Shown piece after piece: positions 1 to 6,139 of a stretch of 64,000 bases of DNA. The notes below the pieces were generated by a model. The model saw nothing but the letters and a program-made list of their open reading frames with translations, did not search any database and was not told the DNA's origin. The DNA lies in the NCBI RefSeq assembly GCF_030230605.1, contig NZ_JASPDO010000006.1:24996-88995 (forward strand). Direction: 5' to 3'. This stretch comes from Brevibacterium sp. UMB1308A (GTDB lineage Bacteria; Actinomycetota; Actinomycetes; Actinomycetales; Brevibacteriaceae). A program made the translations under genes and the position numbers. The number at the start of each line of letters is the position of its first letter. Positions within the stretch are counted from its first letter, which is position 1.

Positions 1-1118
1 TGCAACCTCAGAGAACCGGGGGAGTGCCGCCCTCGTTCCATGAGTACCCTGATGACGCGTCAGAGGCAGCCGGGGTGGCTCAACGTATTGCGGCTCAGAT
101 CAGCAGCGGTGTGCCTGCAAGCGACATTGCGATTCTTTTTCGGACCAACGGGCAAAGTCCCGCTTTTGAACACGCGCTCGATGAGCACGGCATCCACTAT
201 CTGGTGCGTGGCGGAGAACAGTTCTTTGCACGCCCGGAAGTTCGACAGGCTGGCGCGCTCTTACGCGCCAACATGTCACAAGGAAAGACAGGAAAACTCG
301 ATACGGTCGTGTCGGATCTGTTGACGACTCTGGGGTGGCAAGAAGTGGGTCCGCGCGTCCACGGGGCTGTGCGAGCGCGCTGGGAATCCCTCAACGCCCT
401 GGTGAACCTCGCAGCTGACATGCAACAGGAAAGCGAACTTCCGGTACCGCTCAGTGAGTTTGTCGCTGAACTTGAACAACGAGCAGAAGCCCAACATGCG
501 CCAAGCGTTCAGGGAGTGACCTTGGCGAGCGTACACGCCGCTAAAGGCCTGGAGTGGCCACACGTGTATCTGGTGGGAATGTCAGAAGGGCTCATGCCCA
601 TTTCATATGCGTCAACACCTCTGGAAATCGCTGAAGAACGGCGACTGTTTTACGTTGCGGTGACGCGGGCACAAGATTCGCTGACCGTGAGCTGGTCACA
701 AGCACGCCAAGCGAGTTCGCAGTCAACCCGGAAACCCTCGCGGTTCATCAGCGAAATGCGTGGACATACTCCCACCCACCGCGAACGTCGGGGACACACT
801 CGCAGATCGTCAGCGCGCACATGTGGGTGTGGAAATCCACTTGTCAGTGCGCAAGAACGTCGCGACAAGGTATGCCACGAATGTAGCCAGGCAGTCGACG
901 AAAACCTGGTGAACACGTTAAAAGAATGGCGTACACAGACCGCGCGTGAACTCAGCGTCCCCGCTTATATGGTGCTCACCACGGCGACTTTACTGGCGAT
1001 CGCGCAAGCGCGTCCGCACACGCTTGATGATCTGGGACAGATTTCGGGGATTGGTCCGGTGAAGCTGGGGCAGTTTGGTCAAGACATACTTGAGGTCGTG
1101 AGGTCTTCAAGCACTTGA
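1..1118 (+). CDS. uvrD2: ATP-dependent DNA helicase UvrD2, C-terminal part (5' end outside window)
   Basis: The frame is already open at base 3, so the gene enters from upstream and only about 370 C-terminal residues are present. They carry late superfamily-1 helicase motifs: a GVTLASVHAAKGLEW segment and EERRLFYVAVTRA (motif VI). A CGC...CHEC cysteine cluster follows, then a C-terminal HRDC domain (roughly LVNTLKEWRTQTARELSV onward, ending in a helix-hairpin-helix-like ISGIGPVKLGQFG). Helicase plus four-Cys linker plus HRDC is the UvrD2 architecture of actinobacteria. Known role of the family: ATP-driven 3'-5' DNA unwinding in repair and replication. The walker A part is not in the window. 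The 3' end overlaps the convergent next gene by 40 bp. An internal GTG at 24 is not the real start. Confidence 0.93.
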   Translation, partial: QPQRTGGVPPSFHEYPDDASEAAGVAQRIAAQISSGVPASDIAILFRTNGQSPAFEHALDEHGIHYLVRGGEQFFARPEVRQAGALLRANMSQGKTGKLDTVVSDLLTTLGWQEVGPRVHGAVRARWESLNALVNLAADMQQESELPVPLSEFVAELEQRAEAQHAPSVQGVTLASVHAAKGLEWPHVYLVGMSEGLMPISYASTPLEIAEERRLFYVAVTRAQDSLTVSWSQARQASSQSTRKPSRFISEMRGHTPTHRERRGHTRRSSARTCGCGNPLVSAQERRDKVCHECSQAVDENLVNTLKEWRTQTARELSVPAYMVLTTATLLAIAQARPHTLDDLGQISGIGPVKLGQFGQDILEVVRSSST

Positions 1119-1975
1119 GCCATACGGCAGTCACACGCGGTATGGAATTGCGCCACCTCGGAAGTCGTTTCGCCGGCGAGCCCTACCCGGTGGGTTTGCG
1201 GGACGGTGAAATCTTCCAGCACGTGCTCGCGAAGCACACGCGCACAGGTGACGAGTGACGACCACGCAAGCAAGGGGTCTACGCGCTGGGCTGAAGGTGC
1301 TTGTTCGCGTATGCCTCGCCACCCAGTCATCCATTCGTCATCGACATCGATCACATAGTGGGTCAGACAGGCAAGACACGGAGTGAGACTGGGGCGAACC
1401 ACATGGGTGACAGTGGCCTGTGCCTGTTGCACGCACACGCTGACATGCTGCGTCCCAGAATCCTGCAGGGAACGGGCGCCCATGAGATCGGGAACCCACA
1501 CTGAAGTGACAACGACGATCGCACCATCTCTGATTGTCGCCTGAAGAACGGACATGGCAGACGTGACGCTAAACCCACACGCTGAAAGCAGTTTGGCAAG
1601 CTCAGGTGCAAGAGGCCCCACGCACACGACTCTCTGGTTCTTCAGCGCCACAAGTAACTCACTGGGGTTCGCCCCGCGCGAATGTGCCACTGCGTCAACC
1701 TGGTGAGTCACCGGCGTGGTGTGTAACTGTACGCGGGGAACCAAAGCCTGCGACTCTTCCAACAAACTCAGCAGTGAGGCTGTGCGCTCATGTGTGAGAC
1801 CTAGCTGCGACGCTTTATCGGCTAGAACTTCAGGCGATATCCCCATCTTGATGAGCTCGATCAGCTCGCGGTCGGCCACACTCAAACCATCGATAAGAAC
1901 CGGGTCGTCAATTCCGATTTGTAAACACGAGGACGAACGCCACACCAGTGGCACCGATCTGTTGAACATCAGCAT
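1079..1975 (-). CDS. ThiF/TOMM cyclodehydratase-like protein (no nucleotide-loop motif recognised)
   Basis: About 298 residues. The start is placed at ATG 1975 because AGAGGAGGTGA lies 8 nt upstream; the frame stays open to 2071 but that extension has no ribosome binding site. The first ~80 residues resemble a winged-helix, RRE-like domain (GIDDPVLIDGLSVADRELIELI), the middle a Rossmann-like E1/ThiF fold (NQRVVCVGPLAPELAKLLSACGF), and the C-terminal half contains TPCLACL followed by an acidic/Trp segment, as in bacteriocin cyclodehydratase-domain proteins. No RiPP precursor, YcaO or other modification gene is nearby, so a peptide-modifying role is unproven. From memory, mycobacteria keep a related gene next to uvrD2, which points to a housekeeping role. 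Tail-to-tail overlap with uvrD2 is 40 bp. Confidence 0.6.
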   Translation of the reverse strand: MLMFNRSVPLVWRSSSCLQIGIDDPVLIDGLSVADRELIELIKMGISPEVLADKASQLGLTHERTASLLSLLEESQALVPRVQLHTTPVTHQVDAVAHSRGANPSELLVALKNQRVVCVGPLAPELAKLLSACGFSVTSAMSVLQATIRDGAIVVVTSVWVPDLMGARSLQDSGTQHVSVCVQQAQATVTHVVRPSLTPCLACLTHYVIDVDDEWMTGWRGIREQAPSAQRVDPLLAWSSLVTCARVLREHVLEDFTVPQTHRVGLAGETTSEVAQFHTACDCRMAQVLEDLTTSSMS

Positions 1976-2038
1976 TCGTCTCACCTCCTCTTTTAGCGTA
2001 GGAAGACGCACGCTCGAAAAGAAGAGGGCCAAGAAAAA

Positions 2039-2441
2039 TGTGGATAACCTGTTGATATTTCGCGTAAACACGCGAACGAGGAGACGTTCTAACTGGGTTA
2101 TCCACAGGGAAATACCCAGATGAACAGTCTCCTCGTTCGTGGAGTCTCGCAGCCGCGCGCGGACTTCATAGACCTTCCCCTTGCCATGAAGTCCGGGTTT
2201 TCCGCGAGTCTGAGATAAAAACTTAGACCTTTATGACTCCGTGATCAATTTCGTTATCCACAGATGATGTGGAATGTTCGGGTTCTGTTGTGTACGTATG
2301 TGCGTAATCTGTGGACAACAGTGTGCGTAACGACAGAAAAATGTGCCTTTCCACGTGGGTCTCACCAACCTAAATCCCCGGTAAGTGGCCTAAAAGCCTG
2401 GCTTCCATCCATGTTCCACACGTTGCAAACCATGTGGATGA
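2039..2441. promoter_or_regulatory. DnaA-box cluster in a 519-bp divergent intergenic region
   Basis: Bases 1976-2494 hold no gene. They contain TGTGGATAA at 2039-2047, TTATCCACA at 2098-2106, TTATCCACA at 2254-2262 and TGTGGACAA at 2310-2318, all matching the DnaA-box consensus TTRTCCACA in one orientation or the other. A near match TGTGGATGA lies at 2433-2441. An AT-rich stretch (about 2210-2252) separates the second and third boxes. Flanking genes are a ThiF-like gene (leftward) and a YgjP-like peptidase (rightward); dnaA and dnaN are not here. Candidate roles are DnaA titration, DnaA-controlled transcription, or a secondary initiation site. Confidence 0.7.
2161..2194. repeat. 9-bp inverted repeat (GGACTTCAT/ATGAAGTCC)
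   Basis: Arms at 2161-2169 and 2186-2194 are perfectly complementary around a 16-nt loop, and are followed by GGGTTTT on the plus strand. It sits between DnaA boxes 2 and 3. It could be a hairpin in a short transcript, a weak terminator or a protein-binding site; the sequence does not decide. Confidence 0.45.
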
Positions 2442-2494
2442 AAAAACTTTTTGTGCAACGGCGTGTTGAATGTCATCTGATACAACTGATTGCT

Positions 2495-3043
2495 ATGGGG
2501 AACAGCTTCACTGCACAAGACGTAGCTCGCATGCTCGAAACTGGCGAACTGAATATCAAGCACTCAGCACGCCGAAAAAAGACCGTGACACTCAAGCGAA
2601 GTGGTGGTCGGTGGGAACTAGCTGCCCCCGTACATTACGACCCTCGGAACGACCTCGGGCAGATCGCTCAGTTGCTCACTCGGGTGAGCGCCAAAAGCGG
2701 TCGCGAATCTTCAGACGAGGACCTTCTGTCCCGCGCCCGCGAACTTAACACCACGTACTTCAACGACGGAATTGAACCGGAGTCGGTGAAGTGGGTCGAA
2801 AATCAGAACTCCCGCTGGGCTTCCTGTTCCACGGTCACGCATAGCATTCGCGTGTCCCATCGCCTCCAAGCCGTGCCCGAGTGGGTGCTTGACGCGGTGC
2901 TCATCCACGAACTTGCGCATTTACGTGAAAGCGACCACGGGCCACGCTTCCGTGAACTTACAGACCGGTATGCGCGGTCCCGTGACGCTGATATCTTCCT
3001 CGAAGGTTTCAGCCGAGGTATTGATTACGGGTCGAACGAATAA
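2495..3043 (+). CDS. YgjP/SprT-like zinc metallopeptidase (DUF45/M48-related)
   Basis: About 182 residues from ATG 2495. The frame is open back to 2264 but the upstream residues look non-conserved and run through DnaA boxes, so the later ATG is preferred; ATACAACT 8 nt upstream could be a -10 for a leaderless message. Zinc motif HELAHLRESDHGPRF gives HExxH plus a downstream His, and WASCS (the NSRWASCS segment) is typical of YgjP-like proteins. Family members are cytosolic metal-dependent peptidases of uncertain substrate, often next to restriction or repair genes. The 3' end overlaps the convergent NUDIX gene by 35 bp. Confidence 0.8.
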   Translation: MGNSFTAQDVARMLETGELNIKHSARRKKTVTLKRSGGRWELAAPVHYDPRNDLGQIAQLLTRVSAKSGRESSDEDLLSRARELNTTYFNDGIEPESVKWVENQNSRWASCSTVTHSIRVSHRLQAVPEWVLDAVLIHELAHLRESDHGPRFRELTDRYARSRDADIFLEGFSRGIDYGSNE

Positions 3044-3560
3044 GGCCAGGCAGGCGTTGGGGCAGATCGTCAACGACCGTATCTGGTAGTTCATCAACCG
3101 GGAACCACTTCACATCGAGTGACTCGTCTGAAACGTGCGTGTGCGCATCAGGGCTGAGAATCGCCCCGTACACCACATCGTGATGCGTAGCGCACTTTCC
3201 GAACGCTCCAGGCAAGTCATGGGAGTGCACGTCAATGGGGTGCGCAGAGAGCCAGAGGAAATCCTGCACACCGGATTCTTCGCGTGCTTCGCGAAGAGCC
3301 GCCTCCCGCACAGTCGCGTCATCCGGTTCCACATGCCCACCGAACTGCACCCAAAACCGTCCCTTCGCGTGATGCGTCAGGAGCACATGGGTGAAGTCGG
3401 GGGAGAAGACCACGCAGCTAGCAGTCACGTGAGCAGGGCCCCCGGAGCGGTCCAGCGGGCGGGGGTTGCTGGACACAAATTCGGTGACGGAAAGCGCCGA
3501 GGTTGTTGCCACCTCGGCGAGGGCGCGCACCGTGTGCGCGGCGCGAGGGTCAGCTGTCAC
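3009..3560 (-). CDS. NUDIX hydrolase
   Basis: 183 residues. The Nudix box is GGHVEPDDATVREAALREAR followed by EESGV: one residue longer between the first acidic position and REXXEE than the textbook motif, a spacing I recall from actinobacterial NUDIX proteins. The REAREE glutamates that bind metal are intact. Such enzymes cleave nucleoside diphosphates linked to another group; the substrate cannot be read from sequence. The start codon overlaps the stop of the upstream DUF2342 gene by 4 bp, indicating translational coupling, and the 3' end overlaps the convergent peptidase gene. Confidence 0.88.
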   Translation of the reverse strand: MTADPRAAHTVRALAEVATTSALSVTEFVSSNPRPLDRSGGPAHVTASCVVFSPDFTHVLLTHHAKGRFWVQFGGHVEPDDATVREAALREAREESGVQDFLWLSAHPIDVHSHDLPGAFGKCATHHDVVYGAILSPDAHTHVSDESLDVKWFPVDELPDTVVDDLPQRLPGLIRSTRNQYLG

Positions 3561-4867
3561 GACTCTTCTTCAAGGAGGCGGCGCAGAGCTTCGTCCATGT
3601 CGTCCTCCGTTTGGGCCTGTTCTGTGTGGCGTTCAGAGTAGCCCAAGGGGTCGTCGAGGTCAGCGGTGGTGGGCAGCGCGTCGGGGTGAGAGAACACCGC
3701 GTCCCGTGCCTGTGCGCCTTCCGAGGATTCCAGGTAGGTGAAAAGTGCGGCCGCGTCTCGCAGACGAGTAGGCGTGAGATCCAAGCCGATCAGTTGGCTC
3801 AGAGCGTCTTCCGAATCGGACGTCATCGTGGTGCGGCGCCGGAGTGCTTCACGGATTTCGTCGCGCTGTTCCAGGGGTTCGCACGCGTTGTACGCCACGA
3901 CGTCAGCCCACCCAGCGACTGTGGATACGATTCGGGTGAGCGACTCTTTTGCCTGCTCGCCTTCTTCGGTGGACACCGGTTTGAACATTCCGTTGCGCAG
4001 CTCTTCAGTTGCCGCTTGGAGGTTCTGGGGGTCGATATTGCCCATCATGTCGTGAATGCTGGAAGAGTCGACTTCGACATTCGAAGCGTACTTGGCAAAC
4101 GCGGTCCTGATGTGACCAGCCAACCACGGAGTCGAAGCGAACAGGGCACGCTTGGCCAACTCAACACAGGCCACGAAAATGCGCAGCTGCGTGTGGTCCA
4201 GATCCAGTTCAGCTGACGCTCCGGCAATGTTGGATTCGATCAGCGCGGGCGCGTCAAGAATTGGGAGGTTGTAGTCCGTTCCGGTGAGGACGCTTCCAGA
4301 CAGAGTTCCCAGCGCTTCGCCGATCTGTGCCCCGAAAAGTGATGCAGACATGTTTGTCATCATCGACGACATTGACGACATGAACGGGCGCATTTCTTCA
4401 GGAATCTGATCGGACAGCGAGTCGGTGAACGTGTGCGACATATTGGCCTGAATGGGCTGCGCGAGCTCGACCCAACCGTCAACAGAACCCGTTGCCCAAG
4501 CTTTACGTGTCAAACTCTGAGGCTCGTTCGTTGTGGTGAATTCGGTGACCCGTTCAAGCCACAGTTCAGCCAAACGGAAGGCATCGTGAGTGGCGCGCGA
4601 AACCTCGTCTGTCACGCTGGGGTCCGGGGTGGGAACTTTGCTGGCAGCAGTCTGACGCGCCACATCACCGGCGCTTCCTGACTGTCCCATGAGTCCCTGG
4701 ATCTGACCGAGGAAGGACGACAGCATGTTTCCGTCGATCGGGATTCCCCCTGCAGGGAACTGTCCCTGGGCACCTCCCTGAGCACCTCCGAGGCCAAAAA
4801 GCATGCCAAACAGGTTGTTCAGTGGGTCGTCGCCCGGTGAATCTTTGTCGCGATCCTTGTCGCTCAT
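3557..4867 (-). CDS. DUF2342 / zincin_1-type putative zinc-dependent metalloprotease
   Basis: 436 residues from ATG 4867 with GGGAGA about 4 nt upstream. The N-terminus is low-complexity Gly/Gln-rich (GLGGAQGGAQGQFPAGG), then a helical body with FGAQIGEALGTLSGSVLTGTDYNLPI and VACVELAKRALFASTPWL, the region that holds the putative metal site in this family. In this protein that segment lacks a clean HExxH, so catalytic activity is doubtful. The acidic C-terminus (EDDMDEALRRLLEEES) is also family-typical. It is the first gene of a two-gene leftward operon with the NUDIX hydrolase and is divergent from the PDZ protease gene. Position next to ylbL and UPF0182 is conserved in actinobacteria (from memory, as in Rv3193c-Rv3195). 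Confidence 0.78.
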   Translation of the reverse strand: MSDKDRDKDSPGDDPLNNLFGMLFGLGGAQGGAQGQFPAGGIPIDGNMLSSFLGQIQGLMGQSGSAGDVARQTAASKVPTPDPSVTDEVSRATHDAFRLAELWLERVTEFTTTNEPQSLTRKAWATGSVDGWVELAQPIQANMSHTFTDSLSDQIPEEMRPFMSSMSSMMTNMSASLFGAQIGEALGTLSGSVLTGTDYNLPILDAPALIESNIAGASAELDLDHTQLRIFVACVELAKRALFASTPWLAGHIRTAFAKYASNVEVDSSSIHDMMGNIDPQNLQAATEELRNGMFKPVSTEEGEQAKESLTRIVSTVAGWADVVAYNACEPLEQRDEIREALRRRTTMTSDSEDALSQLIGLDLTPTRLRDAAALFTYLESSEGAQARDAVFSHPDALPTTADLDDPLGYSERHTEQAQTEDDMDEALRRLLEEES

Positions 4868-4922
4868 CGTTTCTCCCTTAGTTTGCTTGTCTAAAAGCGT
4901 AACGATCTAAATTGAAAAAGCC

Positions 4923-4934
4923 TTCCACGTGGAA
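4923..4934. promoter_or_regulatory. 12-bp palindrome TTCCACGTGGAA in divergent promoter region
   Basis: A perfect palindrome in the 183-bp region between the leftward DUF2342 gene and the rightward ylbL-like gene. With flanking C it reads CTTCCACGTGGAAC, one base from the parS-like GTTCCACGTGGAAC. It may be a transcription-factor operator or a degenerate ParB site. A -10-like TAGACT for the rightward gene lies at 5017-5022. Confidence 0.4.
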
Positions 4935-5050
4935 CCCGCGTCTGAGTGTTTTTCGTTCTGAGCGAACGTGGTGAGGGGAGGCATCTTTCGATGTCGGGAG
5001 TTATGTGTGTATCGGCTAGACTAGTTGTGCTTTAAAGAAAGGACCGTCGC

Positions 5051-6127
5051 GTGACAACGAGTGCCCAGGCTAATACGCCTAAAAAGCGACTCCACGTGAC
5101 AACTATCTCCACTCTCGTTACATACGCGCTCGTCATCATCGGGGCAATCATCCCTGTTCCGTACATGGTTGAAATGCCCGGCCCTGTTTTTAACACGTTG
5201 GGTAAGCATGAAGGGGCCGAGGTGGTGACCATCTCGGGAGCGAAAACCTACCCCACCTCGGGAACCTTAGATATGCTCACCGTCGCCGTGGCCGGAGGGC
5301 CCGGCCGGAAGGTGTACCCTTCGCAGGCCTTCTGGTCGGTCGTCAAAAAGCAGGACACTGTCGTGCCCAGTGAGGCGTACTACCCGCTGACTACCACGCG
5401 TGACCAGGTCACGCAGGAAAACAACGCGCAAATGGCCACGTCGCAAGACTTTGCGGTGGCGGCCGCTCTGAACCACCTCGGCAAGAAATACGAAACGCGC
5501 TTAGGCATTGGAAGCGTGGCGGCAGGCGCGGCCGTTGAAGGAGTCGTGGAGCCAGGTGACATCATCACCAAGCTCAACGGCGAGAAAATCAACGGGAGTG
5601 CGGAAGACATTGCCCGCGTACAGGACACTGTTGCTAAGGGTGACCCGGTTGAACTGGATATCGAGCGCGACGGCAAGAAGCTACACGAAAAGATCACGCC
5701 TAAGGGCACGGCTGACGGTCCCAAGCTGGGTGTTGTTCTGGCTCCCACGTACGACTTTCCCATTGACGTGAAATTCAACCTGGAAGATGTGGGTGGGCCC
5801 AGTGCCGGATTGGTGTTTGCACTCACCATTATTGACAAGCTGGAGCCGGGTGACATGACCGGTGGGAAGCGGATAGCGGGCACCGGTCAGATCGCAGAAG
5901 ACGGGACGGTGAGTCCCATTGGTGGCGCTCGGCAAAAAGTCGTGGCAGCCAACGAGGCAGGAGTCGAGTATTTTTTGAGTCCAGCCGGAAACTGCGCTGA
6001 AGCAGCTCAGGCCGCAAAAGGACTCGACATGAAAGTGGTTCGCGTCGACACCTTGGACACGGCAGTCAACGCAATCGACGCAATGACAAACGATGACATC
6101 GGCACAGTCACTCTGTGCTCTGGTTAG
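5051..6127 (+). CDS. PDZ-domain, Lon-type (S16) membrane-anchored serine protease (YlbL-like)
   Basis: 358 residues from GTG 5051, with GAAAGGA upstream. One N-terminal membrane helix (about residues 18-38) anchors the rest outside the membrane. A PDZ domain lies around residues 155-220 (EGVVEPGDIITKLNGEKI). The C-terminal Lon-like domain has GGPSAGLVFAL with the nucleophile Ser and GGARQK with the general-base Lys of the Ser-Lys dyad. Family members process or degrade envelope proteins; the substrate is unknown here. It is followed closely (12 bp) by the UPF0182 gene, so the two are probably co-transcribed. Confidence 0.9.
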   Translation: MTTSAQANTPKKRLHVTTISTLVTYALVIIGAIIPVPYMVEMPGPVFNTLGKHEGAEVVTISGAKTYPTSGTLDMLTVAVAGGPGRKVYPSQAFWSVVKKQDTVVPSEAYYPLTTTRDQVTQENNAQMATSQDFAVAAALNHLGKKYETRLGIGSVAAGAAVEGVVEPGDIITKLNGEKINGSAEDIARVQDTVAKGDPVELDIERDGKKLHEKITPKGTADGPKLGVVLAPTYDFPIDVKFNLEDVGGPSAGLVFALTIIDKLEPGDMTGGKRIAGTGQIAEDGTVSPIGGARQKVVAANEAGVEYFLSPAGNCAEAAQAAKGLDMKVVRVDTLDTAVNAIDAMTNDDIGTVTLCSG

Positions 6128-6139
6128 CGAGGAGAACGG

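Noticed and set aside
1976..2494. The DnaA-box region as the main oriC
   Set aside because: dnaA, dnaN, rpmH and recF are not adjacent, and only about four strong boxes are present, fewer than in known actinobacterial origins. Kept as a cluster, not as oriC.
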